Counted from the stretch's first letter, positions 34,515 to 44,262 are shown. The stretch is DNA of 64,000 nucleotides from Lactococcus allomyrinae (GCF_003627095.1 NZ_CP032627.1:124001-188000); one strand, 5' to 3'. Notes: generated from the sequence alone by a model not told the origin. Translations and numbers: made by a program.

Positions 34515-35438
34515 ATGTCTGAAAAAACAAATAACTTATTACATCTTTTCTCAAAACTTTTACGTAATCCTAATGTTTTATTTGCCTTGCGCGCAGATAA
34601 AATTTCTAATCAAATGAAAAATCGCGGTAATCGTAACGGTGCCCAAGGATTACTTGTCGAATTATGGAATAAAGATGGTCTTACCAATGCTGAAATCGCT
34701 GAACTCCTTGACATCAAGCCTTCAAGTGTGACTGCCCAGGTTAAACAACTTGAAGAAGCAGAAATGGTTGAGCGCCACCAAGATGAAAATGACAAACGTG
34801 TGAGTCGCGTTTTTCTAACTGATAAAGGTCGTGCAGCTAAAGAAGAACGTGCAGAATTTCACGATGACTTATCAGAAAATATTTTTGGTAGTTTGACAGA
34901 TGAAGAGCAAGTTCAACTCTTAGACCTGATGGAAAAGCTCGTTGCAAACAATAATCCAAAAGATGAAAAAGATTATCAAAGGATGGCACGGATGTTTGGT
35001 GATCCACTAGTGGAAAACCTACAGAACGCTCATGACCGTCATGTATTCGGAAATCATATGCGTCGTGAAATGCAAAATTGGCAACGTGAAATGCAACGCC
35101 AAGGACGTGATATGAAACGCGCAAATAATGATATGCGCCGTGCAATGCGTGATTCAATGCCATTTGGTGAAGATTGGAAAAATCTTGGCAGGATGATGAA
35201 AGATAGCTTCCGTAAAAACTTTGGCGGTAGTGACGATGCTGATTTCAATGAACACTGGGAAAGCTTTTCAAATGAAATGAAAAACCGATTTGGTGATCGT
35301 GAGGGATGGGACGGTCACGGATTTGATGATGGTCATGGTTATTTTGACCACAAACGTGAAGATTTCCGCAGTCAACCAGGCTTTGGCAAAGACAAAAATA
35401 AAGAACCAAAGGGACCAGAAAACTGGGATGATTTTTAA
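34515..35438 (+). CDS. MarR-family regulator with long Met/Arg/Asp-rich C-terminal extension
   Basis: Residues 1-150 are a standard MarR winged helix: LVELWNKDGLTNAEIAELLDIKPSSVTAQVKQLEEAEMVERHQDENDKRVSRVFLTDKGR. Residues 160-307 are an extra region of repeated Met/Arg/Gln/Asn (MRREMQNWQREMQRQGRDM) followed by acidic Gly/His/Asp-rich sequence (GHGFDDGHGYFDHKRED). Typical MarR proteins end near residue 150. The His/Asp cluster could bind metal; that is inference. The ATG follows AAAGGAGAA. Next are flavodoxin and SGNH genes and then lmrA, so it may control redox or drug export functions. Confidence 0.88.
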   Translation: MSEKTNNLLHLFSKLLRNPNVLFALRADKISNQMKNRGNRNGAQGLLVELWNKDGLTNAEIAELLDIKPSSVTAQVKQLEEAEMVERHQDENDKRVSRVFLTDKGRAAKEERAEFHDDLSENIFGSLTDEEQVQLLDLMEKLVANNNPKDEKDYQRMARMFGDPLVENLQNAHDRHVFGNHMRREMQNWQREMQRQGRDMKRANNDMRRAMRDSMPFGEDWKNLGRMMKDSFRKNFGGSDDADFNEHWESFSNEMKNRFGDREGWDGHGFDDGHGYFDHKREDFRSQPGFGKDKNKEPKGPENWDDF

Positions 35439-35467
35439 GACTAAAATGAAGTCAAGATTTATTCAAT

Positions 35468-35483
35468 GGGAGTTTTAACTCCC
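35468..35483 (+). repeat. small hairpin between MarR and flavodoxin genes
   Basis: GGGAG and CTCCC around TTTTAA, within a GTCAAGATTTATTCAATGGG repeat piece that recurs near 53326 and, inverted, near 46165-46208. Confidence 0.45.
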
Positions 35484-35513
35484 ACTTACTTCGATAAAGA
35501 AAAAGGAAACACG

Positions 35514-36005
35514 ATGAAAATTCTCATTGCCTACGCTGGAAAAACGGGCGTGACTGAAAGATGCGCGAAGCAACTTGCAAAAGAATGTACGACAGCGACA
35601 CTTGCCAATCTCAATGAAAAGCAGGTCAGTCCAGAAAACTTTGACCTCATTGTCGTTGGCAGTCCTGTGTATAGTCATAAACTTGAGCCGTCCGTCAAGT
35701 ATTTTATCAAGGACAACGAGAAAAGTCTGCAAGAAAAACAATTTGCCGTCTTTGTCACGATGGTGGAGGAAGATACTTTTGACAAAGTCATCGCTCATGA
35801 AATCCCTGAGTCTTTGCGCCAAAGGGCGTTTGCGATGCAGCAATTCGGAGGCGAAGTCAATGACCTCACAAGCTTTGGCTGGCATGATCGGCTAGTCGCC
35901 AAAGCTATGGTAAAGCTGGAAAGCAAAAAACACCCGATTGCGCTTCGATTAGAAGCACTTTTGGACTTTGCCAAAATACTCAAGGAAAAGGAAGTAAAAA
36001 AATGA
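35514..36005 (+). CDS. flavodoxin-domain protein
   Basis: From the ATG at 35514 behind AAAGGAAAC, the 163-residue protein reads MKILIAYAGKTGVTERCAKQ, with the FMN phosphate loop AGKTGVTE, and VVGSPVYSHKLEPSVKYFI as the second flavin loop. It resembles flavodoxin domains of the HemG/protoporphyrinogen oxidase-like menaquinone-dependent class. It should be a cytoplasmic electron carrier or reductase. It overlaps the SGNH gene by 4 bases. Confidence 0.85.
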   Translation: MKILIAYAGKTGVTERCAKQLAKECTTATLANLNEKQVSPENFDLIVVGSPVYSHKLEPSVKYFIKDNEKSLQEKQFAVFVTMVEEDTFDKVIAHEIPESLRQRAFAMQQFGGEVNDLTSFGWHDRLVAKAMVKLESKKHPIALRLEALLDFAKILKEKEVKK

Positions 36006-36679
36006 CCGAACAAACAAAATCTCTCACGCTCAACCCACAACTTGAAGCCTTCCAAAACAATCTGCTCGCAAGCTACGCCAAAGCTAACAAGACTGCGCTA
36101 AAAGGTCAAATCCTCTTTGTCGGTAGCTCCCTCATGGAGATTCTCCCGATTGAACAATGGGAAACTGCTGGCAAAGTCAGTTTTGGTAAATACATCTACA
36201 ACCGTGCCGTGCGCGCGACGACGACAGCTTTCTTGTTGGCACATATTGACACACAGATTTTTGATCTTGCACCGAGTAAAATTTTCATCAATATCGGCAC
36301 AAACGATATCGGATTTCAAGTTCCAGAAGCCGAATTTCTCGCCAATTACGATGAAATACTCAGTCAAATCGCTGAAAAATTACCTGATTGTGAGGTCTAT
36401 GTCATGCGCTATTATCCGATAAATACGGTTGATTTTGGCAGTGACGATGAGGATGAGCAGACACTTTTTGCCACGCGGAGCAATCAAGCTTTTCAAGCCG
36501 CCAGTGATAAAATCGCAAAACTTGCTGAAAAACATGATTTTCACTTCATCAATGTCAACGGAAATCTCGCAGATGATAACGGAAATCTCAAAAAAGAGCT
36601 GACCTTTGACGGTGCACATCTGCTGCCAGCAGGCTATGAAATCGTCCTAAAAAATCTTGAGTCTTATATCAAAGCATAA
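36002..36679 (+). CDS. SGNH/GDSL-family hydrolase
   Basis: A 225-residue lipase/esterase-type protein of the SGNH fold. Block I with the Ser is LFVGSSLME, the block III Asn is in INIGTNDIGF, and the Asp/His pair is in FDGAHLLPAGY. No signal peptide is seen, so it should act in the cytoplasm, possibly on acyl or acetyl esters. It starts by ATGA overlap with the flavodoxin gene, behind AAGGAAG, so the two are translated together. Confidence 0.85.
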   Translation: MTEQTKSLTLNPQLEAFQNNLLASYAKANKTALKGQILFVGSSLMEILPIEQWETAGKVSFGKYIYNRAVRATTTAFLLAHIDTQIFDLAPSKIFINIGTNDIGFQVPEAEFLANYDEILSQIAEKLPDCEVYVMRYYPINTVDFGSDDEDEQTLFATRSNQAFQAASDKIAKLAEKHDFHFINVNGNLADDNGNLKKELTFDGAHLLPAGYEIVLKNLESYIKA

Positions 36680-36681
36680 AA

Positions 36682-36832
36682 CATTATACTCGTTCACCTC
36701 TAAATGTGCTCGCACATTTGGTAGTTGAACTGCAAATATACTGCCTTGCACTTGCGCAAGAGATGGTTTGCGTGACACGCAAACTTTAACATCTAAAAAG
36801 CATTTTTAGATGTTAAACAATATTAGAAAATG
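36682..36832 (-). repeat. family C structured intergenic repeat, copy 4 (inverted)
   Basis: In reverse it reads TATTGTTTAACATC, a hairpin TCTAAAAA/TTTTTAGA, GTTTGCGTGTCACGCAAAC, GCAAGGCAGTATATTTGCAGT and a hairpin AAATGTGC/GCACATTT, ending GAACGAGTATAA. The stem sequences differ from copies 1 and 2 but their pairing is kept. Confidence 0.75.
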
Positions 36833-36845
36833 GAGTAAACAAAAA

Positions 36846-38615
36846 ATGGAAAGAGGTTCATTGGGTAGCCGCATCGAGAAAAAAGCGGTTGACAAAACGT
36901 CCACTAAACATTTCATCAGATTGATTCGTGCTGCAAAGCCACGCTATCTCTTCTTTATCATCGGCATTTTAGCAGGGATTGTCGGTACGTTAATCCAACT
37001 GCAAGTCCCCAAAATGGTGCAACCGCTCGTGAATAGTTTTTCACATGGTGTAAATGGAGGGAAAGTGGCGATTGTCATCGCGCTTTATATCATCTCAGCG
37101 CTCATTTCAGCGATTGCAGCGATTGTCCTCGGAATTTTTGGAGAATCAGTCGTGAAAAATCTCAGGACACGTGTCTGGGACAAAATGATTCATCTTCCCG
37201 TAAAATATTTTGACGAAGTCAAAACAGGAGAGATGAGCTCTCGACTGGCGAACGATACCACGCAAGTCAAAAATCTAATCGCAAACAGCATTCCCCAAGC
37301 TTTCACGTCCATTTTGTTGTTGGTCGGGTCGATTGTTTTCATGCTTCAGATGCAATGGCGTCTGACCTTAGCCATGATTATCGCTGTCCCTGTCGTGATG
37401 CTGATTATGTTTCCGATTATGACCTTTGGTCAAAAAATTGGTCGAACAAGACAAGATTCTTTGGCAAATTTTCAAGGCATAGCCAGTGAAAGCTTGTCAG
37501 AAATTCGCCTCGTCAAGTCGTCAAATGCCGAAAAGCAAGCTTCTGAAAAAGCAGAACACGATGTCAATGCCCTCTACAAAATAGGTGTCAAAGAAGCCAT
37601 TTTTGACGGATTGATGTCACCTGTCATGATGTTATCCATGATGTTGATGATTTTTGGATTGCTTGCTTATGGGATTTATCTCATTTCTACCGGCGTCATG
37701 AGCCTTGGAACGCTTCTTGGTATGATGATGTACTTGATGAATTTGATTGGTGCGGTGCCAACAGTTGCCACTTTCTTCACAGAGCTTGCGAAAGCTTCGG
37801 GCTCAACAGCTCGTTTGACCGAGTTGCTCGATGAAAATCAAGAAGTACTCTACCACGGAGAAAGCGTTGATTTAGAAGGCAAAACGCTCTCAGCACGCCA
37901 CGTTCATTTTTCTTATGATGATTCAGAAGAAATTCTGCATGATATTAGCTTTGAAGCGAAACCTAACTCGATTATCGCCTTTGCAGGTCCTTCAGGCGGT
38001 GGAAAATCAACGATTTTCTCTCTTCTCGAACGTTTTTATCAACCGACAGCAGGAGAGATAGTGATTGGTCATCAGCCTATTGATGATATTTCGCTAGAAA
38101 ACTGGCGCAGTCAAATTGGGTTTGTGTCGCAAGATAGCGCCATTATGGCAGGCACGATCCGTGAAAATCTGACTTATGGACTTGATGGCGAGTTCACAGA
38201 TGATGAGTTGTGGCAAGTCCTAGAGCTTGCTTATGCTCGCAAATTTGTCGAAAATATGCCTGACCAGCTCAATACCAAAGTGGGTGAGCGTGGTGTGAAA
38301 ATTTCTGGTGGACAACGTCAGCGGATTGCCATTGCGCGTGCCTTCCTCAGAAATCCAAAAATTCTCATGCTGGACGAAGCCACAGCCAGCCTCGACTCAG
38401 AGTCTGAAGCAATGGTGCAACGTGCGCTGGATAGCTTGATGAAAGGTCGTACAACACTCGTTATCGCCCATAGGCTTTCAACGATTGTCGATGCAGACAA
38501 AATCTACTTCATCGAAAAAGGAGAAGTGACTGGCTCAGGGAAACACGCAGAACTTGTCGAAAGCCATCCGCTTTATGCAAAATATGTAGCGGAGCAACTC
38601 ACAGTTGGAGAATGA
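36846..38615 (+). CDS. lmrA: multidrug resistance ABC transporter LmrA
   Basis: LmrA is the lactococcal half-transporter that extrudes lipophilic drugs as a homodimer. The 589-residue protein opens MERGSLGSRIEKKAVDKTS and follows the known LmrA sequence closely (RAAKPRYLFFIIGI, LPVKYFDEVKTGEMSSRLAN). Six membrane segments occupy about residues 30-310. The ABC domain has Walker A GPSGGGKST, signature KISGGQRQRIAIAR, Walker B ILMLDEATASLD and the H-loop IAHRLST. I chose the ATG at 36846; the open frame extends to 36810, inside the repeat. Three strong hairpins follow it. Confidence 0.96.
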   Translation: MERGSLGSRIEKKAVDKTSTKHFIRLIRAAKPRYLFFIIGILAGIVGTLIQLQVPKMVQPLVNSFSHGVNGGKVAIVIALYIISALISAIAAIVLGIFGESVVKNLRTRVWDKMIHLPVKYFDEVKTGEMSSRLANDTTQVKNLIANSIPQAFTSILLLVGSIVFMLQMQWRLTLAMIIAVPVVMLIMFPIMTFGQKIGRTRQDSLANFQGIASESLSEIRLVKSSNAEKQASEKAEHDVNALYKIGVKEAIFDGLMSPVMMLSMMLMIFGLLAYGIYLISTGVMSLGTLLGMMMYLMNLIGAVPTVATFFTELAKASGSTARLTELLDENQEVLYHGESVDLEGKTLSARHVHFSYDDSEEILHDISFEAKPNSIIAFAGPSGGGKSTIFSLLERFYQPTAGEIVIGHQPIDDISLENWRSQIGFVSQDSAIMAGTIRENLTYGLDGEFTDDELWQVLELAYARKFVENMPDQLNTKVGERGVKISGGQRQRIAIARAFLRNPKILMLDEATASLDSESEAMVQRALDSLMKGRTTLVIAHRLSTIVDADKIYFIEKGEVTGSGKHAELVESHPLYAKYVAEQLTVGE

Positions 38616-38618
38616 AAT

Positions 38619-38725
38619 TAAAAATCATATGGAGATTCTCCATATGATTTTAGAGTGTGGAAAAACTTGTCATCAATTTGACGAGTTTTTCCACATTAGA
38701 GCTACCGATTTATCGGTAGCTTTTT
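38619..38725. terminator. three tandem hairpins between lmrA and the surface-protein gene
   Basis: First AAAATCATATGGAGA/TCTCCATATGATTTT (about 38620-38652), then TGTGGAAAAACT...AGTTTTTCCACA (about 38657-38695), then GCTACCGAT/ATCGGTAGC with TTTTT (38701-38724). The last is a classical terminator for lmrA; the palindromic set also serves the convergent gene. Confidence 0.8.
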
Positions 38726-38763
38726 ATATAGATTGAGAATTGCTTATTTAAAATCATACGATT

Positions 38764-41166
38764 TTATCTTTTGCGTTTAAGGAGCAAAAGTCCAGTCAAA
38801 CTAGAGAGAGTCAATCCTAAAGCCGTTAACCCAGTCTTTGAATCTCCTGTAGAAGGAAGATTCTTTGGTACAGAGACATCTACCCCACCTGTGATAATAT
38901 TACCATTATCGTTATTTCCGTTTTCATTTGATACTCGGTCGTCCATGACTGTTACCCCAAGTATACCGTCATGGTTTTCGAGTATATCATCACGATTTGC
39001 TAGTAGAGAAGGAGCAACAGGATCAGTTACGGTAAAACCAATGAGGTGCTCACCGATAGTATCACCATCGGTCAATGCTGATACATGTTCTGTATTAAAG
39101 TTAATCACATCACTTTTTGGTACGACATCATCAAGAGTAGAAATCCGTGTGACCATGAAATTCCCAGCAGCAAGAAGATTTTCAATGCCAATCCCTAGAC
39201 GACCAGTGAAGTTAGTTTCAAAATGGTTGAAAGAGACAAACAAATCTCCAACAGCTATTGCAGTATCGCCATTAGTCAGAAAGACAGTAAATGAAACTTC
39301 ATGAGTCAATCCTGTATCCGTATCTGTAATCTTTCCTTTGATAAGCTTTTGTCCTGTCTCTCCAGTATCAAGTAAATCCATCAGTTGAGTCTGGATAGCA
39401 CTGGTATCAAGGGTTGTGACTGTTGTCCCTGTGTGCAGGTCAAGAAGGCGGAGATGTTCAAGGGTCGCTTGTCCAACTTCAGGTAGTGTGCTTGCGAGGT
39501 CGAGTGCAAAGTTCTCCGGACTTGCTTCAAAACGTGAGACACGTGTCCAAGTGCCAGTGACGGTATCTGTTGCAGCAGAGTTTGCCATCAGACTAGCAGA
39601 AAGCTGTGTCGTGCCATCAGTATGTTGCCACATCGTACCTGTAATCTCATCAAGTCCAGCGCCAGAAAGGTTGGTGTGCTGACCAAGAGTAAGGGTTTGT
39701 AGTGAGGCTGTATCAGCCAACATCTCAGTTCTATCTGCTGCGGAGAGAATATCAAAACTACTAAGGTCAAGTGAAGTAACGGCTGAGTTGTTGAACATCC
39801 CTTCCATGTTTATGACTTTGGCGGTGTTGAAATGTCCGCCAAGATTGAGCGAAGTGAGGTCAGTTGTATTGGCGAACATTCTCATCATAGTTGTTACATT
39901 AGCGGTATTAAACTCTTTGCCTAGGTCAAGTGAAGTCAGAGCTGTGCTATAAAACATATAGTCCATGTTTGTGACCAGAGCAGTGTTGAAATATTCACCG
40001 AGATCAAGTGAAGTAAGAGAAGTTGTATTATGGAACATAGTCGACATATCTGTCACCTTGGCTGTATTAAAGTGGTTTCCGAGATTGAGTGAAATTAGAC
40101 CTGTGCCATTAAACATATATGCCATATCTGTCACCTCGGCTGTATTAAAATGACTCCCGAGATTAAGCGAAGTAAGAGAAGGCGTGTTAGAAAACATCCA
40201 ACGCATATCAGTCACGCTCTCCGTATGAAAGGAATTTCCCAAATCAAGTGAAGTTATGGGCAAGTTAGAAAACATACCTTCCATATTTTTTACCTCGATA
40301 GGGTTAAAGTGGTTTCCAAGATCGAGTGAAGTTATCCCTGAATTATGGAACATATATTGCATATCTTCTACATTGGCGGTGTTAAAATGTCCGCCGAGGT
40401 TGAGTGTAGCGAGAGAAGTTATATTACTGAACATCGAACTCATATCCGTTACCTTAGCAGTGTTGAAATGTTCGCCAAGATTGAGAGAAGAGATCCCTGA
40501 ATAGTAGAACATACGTGCCATAGTTGTCACATTACTCGTTTGAAAACCACTTAGATCAAGAGCGGATAGATGTGTTGTATGAGCAAACATACTCTCCATA
40601 TTTGTTACATATGAAGTGTTTAAGAAGTCTAACCTTTCTATTTCCTCCAAATCATACAAGGAGCTAAAAAGTCCTTGGGAATTTACGGCGGCAGTGACAT
40701 GGTCTGTGAAGACGATTTTTTTAATGCTACCAATAGTAAGTAAATGAATCTGAGCTCCAGTTTCGAACGTTCCTCCCTCAAAAGTCAAGACCCCATCTTC
40801 GTAGGTGTACTCCACTCCGTAGAATGTTCCGCTTGTTAATGGTGTGATATCGGTGGGAGATTCTAACGTCATAGCAGTTTCTGGAGCTAATGGTGCGCCC
40901 TCGTCTTCAGGTAGGCTAAGTTCATCTTGTTTTTCAAGAGCAACTGTCTCATTTGTTTCGCCTTCGTCAATGATTTCAGGGGACGCTACAGCATCAGAAA
41001 TTTCAGTCTTTTCATCTTTTTCTAATATTTGTTCCGTAGAAACGGAAGGGGTGCCTGAGAGTACTTCGGCGAATGTACTCGCTGAAGGGGCAAGGGTACT
41101 GAGAAGTAACGCTGCTGTGGCAGTGCTGATACCAAGTTTGCGAAGTTTCTTTTTGTGTTTAGACAT
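38764..41166 (-). CDS. LPXTG-anchored BspA-like surface protein (DUF285 repeats)
   Basis: An 800-residue surface protein. The N-terminus MSKHKKKLRKLGISTATAA leads into a signal peptide cleaved near residue 33. An acidic spacer follows to about residue 120. Residues 150-480 hold about a dozen copies of a 23-25 residue leucine-rich repeat of the type TSLDLGxHFNTAxVTDMxxMF (BspA/DUF285). Two or more Ig-like domains precede the C-terminus, which has the sortase motif LPSTG, a hydrophobic segment and the basic tail KRKR. Such proteins act in adhesion or host/peptide binding. The ATG follows CAAGGAGAAACAA. It carries no CTGTCAG motif in 2.4 kb. Confidence 0.92.
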   Translation of the reverse strand: MSKHKKKLRKLGISTATAALLLSTLAPSASTFAEVLSGTPSVSTEQILEKDEKTEISDAVASPEIIDEGETNETVALEKQDELSLPEDEGAPLAPETAMTLESPTDITPLTSGTFYGVEYTYEDGVLTFEGGTFETGAQIHLLTIGSIKKIVFTDHVTAAVNSQGLFSSLYDLEEIERLDFLNTSYVTNMESMFAHTTHLSALDLSGFQTSNVTTMARMFYYSGISSLNLGEHFNTAKVTDMSSMFSNITSLATLNLGGHFNTANVEDMQYMFHNSGITSLDLGNHFNPIEVKNMEGMFSNLPITSLDLGNSFHTESVTDMRWMFSNTPSLTSLNLGSHFNTAEVTDMAYMFNGTGLISLNLGNHFNTAKVTDMSTMFHNTTSLTSLDLGEYFNTALVTNMDYMFYSTALTSLDLGKEFNTANVTTMMRMFANTTDLTSLNLGGHFNTAKVINMEGMFNNSAVTSLDLSSFDILSAADRTEMLADTASLQTLTLGQHTNLSGAGLDEITGTMWQHTDGTTQLSASLMANSAATDTVTGTWTRVSRFEASPENFALDLASTLPEVGQATLEHLRLLDLHTGTTVTTLDTSAIQTQLMDLLDTGETGQKLIKGKITDTDTGLTHEVSFTVFLTNGDTAIAVGDLFVSFNHFETNFTGRLGIGIENLLAAGNFMVTRISTLDDVVPKSDVINFNTEHVSALTDGDTIGEHLIGFTVTDPVAPSLLANRDDILENHDGILGVTVMDDRVSNENGNNDNGNIITGGVDVSVPKNLPSTGDSKTGLTALGLTLSSLTGLLLLKRKR

Positions 41167-41310
41167 TTGTTTCTCCTTGTGAATAGTTTTTTAATATTAC
41201 TCTTATTATTTTATTTTTTTTTTTTCATAATTCAAAATGATATGGGAAAAAAAGAGGGATTTTTGAGAGACTAAGTTAGACTATAATAAGAAAAAAGTTA
41301 GAATTTGAGT

Positions 41311-41338
41311 TTGCCATTTCTCATTTTTTTGGTAAAAT
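41311..41338 (+). promoter_or_regulatory. promoter of the DUF368 gene
   Basis: TTGCCA (41311-41316), 16 bases and TAAAAT (41333-41338) preceded by TGG, an extended -10. It lies 32 bases before the ATG. Confidence 0.6.
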
Positions 41339-41370
41339 AGAGTAAGTTTATAATAAAATTGGAGAACAAT

Positions 41371-42207
41371 ATGTCTTGGTTAATTCGAATGGTGAAAGGT
41401 GTGATAATTGCTTTAGGTTTTATTCTACCAGGGGTTTCTGGTGGGGTTTTAGCAGCAATATTGGGGATATATGAAAGGTTACTCTCATTTTTAGCTCATA
41501 TTCGCCGTGATTTTATGAGAAATTTTCTCTTTTTTCTACCTGTTGGTATTGGAGGAATTCTTGGAATAGGGCTTCTGTCTGCGCCATTAGAGTGGCTCTT
41601 GGTACATTATAAAGTCATTGTCCTCTGGACATTTGCAGGAGCAATCATAGGTTCTTTACCTGCTTTATGGAAGGAGTCTGAAAGCAAGGAAAAGCGAGAT
41701 AAAGTGGACTGGAATTGGTTACTTGGCACTTTTGTTGTGAGTGGTGTTTTACTTTATGCTTTACCATATATTTTGGGCAATTTGCCCGCTAACTTTCTAA
41801 CATTTATTTTGGCTGGTGTTTTGATTGCATTGGGTGTCCTAGTACCAGGGCTTTCGCCGTCTAATTTACTATTGATTTTAGGACTTTATACACCAATGTT
41901 GACTGGTTTTAAATCTTTTGATTTGATGGTTTTTCTGCCAATTGCAATCGGAGGAATTTTGGCGATTTTACTTTTCTCAAAAGGGATGGAACATTTGTTA
42001 GAAATCGAACATTCTAGAGTTTACCATTTCATTATTGGGATTGTTGCTGCTTCCACGCTACTTATTTTGATTCCAAATGTGAAAGTTGAAGAATCAATTT
42101 CGTACTTGGGAGCGACACCAGTGACATTTATCTTCGCAATTATTGGTTCTGTAGTAGGCGTTCTTCTTGGACTTTGGATGTCAGGATTGGAAGAAAAATA
42201 TAAATAA
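41371..42207 (+). CDS. DUF368 membrane protein (undecaprenyl phosphate translocase type)
   Basis: A 278-residue polytopic membrane protein with about eight segments. The duplicated motif LGFILPGVSGGVLAAILGIYE near the N-terminus and LGVLVPGLSPSNLLLILGLY in the second half is the DUF368 hallmark. Members of this family (PopT) have been shown to recycle undecaprenyl phosphate across the membrane, which supports cell wall synthesis; I assign this role by family only. The ATG at 41371 follows TTGGAGAA. A terminator follows at 42210. Confidence 0.88.
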   Translation: MSWLIRMVKGVIIALGFILPGVSGGVLAAILGIYERLLSFLAHIRRDFMRNFLFFLPVGIGGILGIGLLSAPLEWLLVHYKVIVLWTFAGAIIGSLPALWKESESKEKRDKVDWNWLLGTFVVSGVLLYALPYILGNLPANFLTFILAGVLIALGVLVPGLSPSNLLLILGLYTPMLTGFKSFDLMVFLPIAIGGILAILLFSKGMEHLLEIEHSRVYHFIIGIVAASTLLILIPNVKVEESISYLGATPVTFIFAIIGSVVGVLLGLWMSGLEEKYK

Positions 42208-42209
42208 TA

Positions 42210-42241
42210 AAAATCCTCTATCTGTAGATAGGGGATTTTAT
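42210..42241. terminator. bidirectional terminator between DUF368 and ABC genes
   Basis: AAAATCCtCTATCT and AGATAGgGGATTTT form a near-perfect stem with A and T flanks, serving two convergent genes. Confidence 0.85.
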
Positions 42242-42267
42242 TGTTATTGCCATAATAAAGTTAATTT

Positions 42268-44262
42268 TTATTCAGCAGAGAGTGCTTCTATGGTATTGAG
42301 TCTTGCGGCACGACCTGATGGGGCAAGACTTGCAACTAGTGCAATAACTACTGCAATAATCACTGTTGCAATGATATGATAAGGTGTGATAGCAACAATG
42401 TTTCCTCCAACAAGTGAGTGAAGGGCTGCATTAATCACTGATTGACCGACAAAGGCAAGGACAATAGCGAGTATAGCAGAAGATAGACCGAGGATAAGAC
42501 TTTCTGCTGTGAACAAGCGAGAAATATCTTTTCTACGTCCGCCCATTGCACGAATAATCCCGATTTCTTTTGTACGTTCTGCAACTGACATATAGGTTGT
42601 GACAACAATCATGAAGATTGAAACAACAAGTGAGATACCAGCGACAGAAGCAAGAACTGTGGTGACGATGCCTGTGATATTGTTAATGGTATCAAGGATT
42701 GAGCCTACACCATTTGTAGCAAAGACTTTTTTACCATCTGACTTGATGTTTTCGATGTCTTTTGTTACTTGTTTAACATTTTTACTGTTGTTAGTAGTGA
42801 TGACAGCGAAGAATGGATCAGTTGAGTAGTCATTTGCTTCAAAGAGCGATTTCATTGTATCACTAGACATTGCTGCACCCATACCAGGGACGCTTTGCAT
42901 AATTCCTGAGATTTTCAAGCTTTGTGTGACTTGTTTTGGTCCTGTGCTTGTTGTCAGTGTGAATGTTGCATCAACTGTTTTGCCAATCATTGATTTCCAG
43001 TCTTTGTTTTCAAAGGCTTTTTGGTCAAGAGAACGAACATCAGACTCTTGGAGAACAATTTCGTTTTTACCTGGCTTTTTACCTGCATCTAGGCTGGATT
43101 CTTGGAAAAGTGCGGTCCAGCTTTGAATTTGAGAAATGTGTCCGCTATTTTCTCCGAGTTTTACAGTGGTTGGTGTTCCAATGACATACATGGATTGAAT
43201 ATCTTTAACGTTATCAATGGCTTTGAGTTGACTCATGGTTGAGCTTGTCAGTTTGAAGTCATCTGCATTTTGTGCCATGTTTTGGTTGGCGTTTGACCAC
43301 GCTTCTTGGTTATTTTTGGTTGTATTGTTTGGTCCACGCTTGACGACTGCTACAACGTTCGGATTGGCGATAGAGGTGACTTGATCATTCATGTATTTTG
43401 TCCCACCATTTCCTAAACCGAGGAAGAAGATGACAGAGAAAAGACCGATGGCTGTCCCAATTGCGATGAGGAGATTGATTTTCCATGCATTTGTAAAGTG
43501 TTTAAAGGCGGTTTTAAATGTATCTCCAAAAGAAAGCGCTTTTGAATTTACTCGGGTGTGAGGTTCGGCTGGATAGGGTGCTTTGAGTCGCTCATCTCCA
43601 GTAATCACACCATCTGCTAAATGAATAATACGTGTGCCATAGTCTGCAACTTCTTGTGAGTGAGTAACGACGATTACTGTTTTTCCAGATTGAGCAATGT
43701 CACGAAGAATAGCGAGGACTTCTTTAGTATTTTGTGAATCAAGCGCGCCTGTTGGTTCATCTGCGAGGATAATTTCAGGGTCAGAAGCAAGGGCACGAGC
43801 GATGGCTACACGCTGTTTTTGTCCGCCAGAGAGTTGAGCAGGTTTTTTCTTACGATGGTCGTATAGCCCAACTTGTTTGGTGAGCTCAATCGCACGCGCA
43901 TGACGTTCTTTTTCTGATAAGGCGGTCATTTTGAGACTGACAAGGATGTTGTCAAGAACGCTGAGATAGCTCACGAGGTTGAAAGATTGGAAGATAAAGC
44001 CAATGGTATCCCTACGATAAGCGTCCATATCTTTTTCTTTTTTAGTTTTTTGAGCAATGCCGTCAACGAGCACATCACCTTCGTATTTACGGTCAAGTCC
44101 ACCGATGATATTCATCAGAGTGGATTTACCTCCTCCAGATTCTCCGAGTAAGCTGACGAAATCACCACGTTCAAATTCGAGGTTGATTCCTTTCAGGACG
44201 GGAAACTCATCTTTTCCAAGAAAATAAGATTTCTTGATATTTTTTAGTTCCAAGACGGGCAT
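42268..44262 (-). CDS. MacB-like ABC transporter, fused ATPase and permease
   Basis: A 664-residue fusion. Residues 1-225 are an ABC ATPase (Walker [10 protein letters not shown], signature [14 protein letters not shown], Walker [26 protein letters not shown]). A membrane segment near residues 265-285 precedes a large extracytoplasmic domain, and three C-terminal segments form the FtsX-like permease core ([20 protein letters not shown]). This MacB layout exports peptides, macrolides or lipoprotein-type substrates or acts as a mechanotransmitter. No partner MFP gene lies next to it. The transcript begins at a dyad operator (44298). Confidence 0.9.
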   Translation of the reverse strand: MPVLELKNIKKSYFLGKDEFPVLKGINLEFERGDFVSLLGESGGGKSTLMNIIGGLDRKYEGDVLVDGIAQKTKKEKDMDAYRRDTIGFIFQSFNLVSYLSVLDNILVSLKMTALSEKERHARAIELTKQVGLYDHRKKKPAQLSGGQKQRVAIARALASDPEIILADEPTGALDSQNTKEVLAILRDIAQSGKTVIVVTHSQEVADYGTRIIHLADGVITGDERLKAPYPAEPHTRVNSKALSFGDTFKTAFKHFTNAWKINLLIAIGTAIGLFSVIFFLGLGNGGTKYMNDQVTSIANPNVVAVVKRGPNNTTKNNQEAWSNANQNMAQNADDFKLTSSTMSQLKAIDNVKDIQSMYVIGTPTTVKLGENSGHISQIQSWTALFQESSLDAGKKPGKNEIVLQESDVRSLDQKAFENKDWKSMIGKTVDATFTLTTSTGPKQVTQSLKISGIMQSVPGMGAAMSSDTMKSLFEANDYSTDPFFAVITTNNSKNVKQVTKDIENIKSDGKKVFATNGVGSILDTINNITGIVTTVLASVAGISLVVSIFMIVVTTYMSVAERTKEIGIIRAMGGRRKDISRLFTAESLILGLSSAILAIVLAFVGQSVINAALHSLVGGNIVAITPYHIIATVIIAVVIALVASLAPSGRAARLNTIEALSAE

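Noticed and set aside
39800-40620. Regular 70-75 base repeats resembling a CRISPR-like array
   Set aside because: They are the coding repeats of the leucine-rich BspA-like protein, in frame and without unique spacers.
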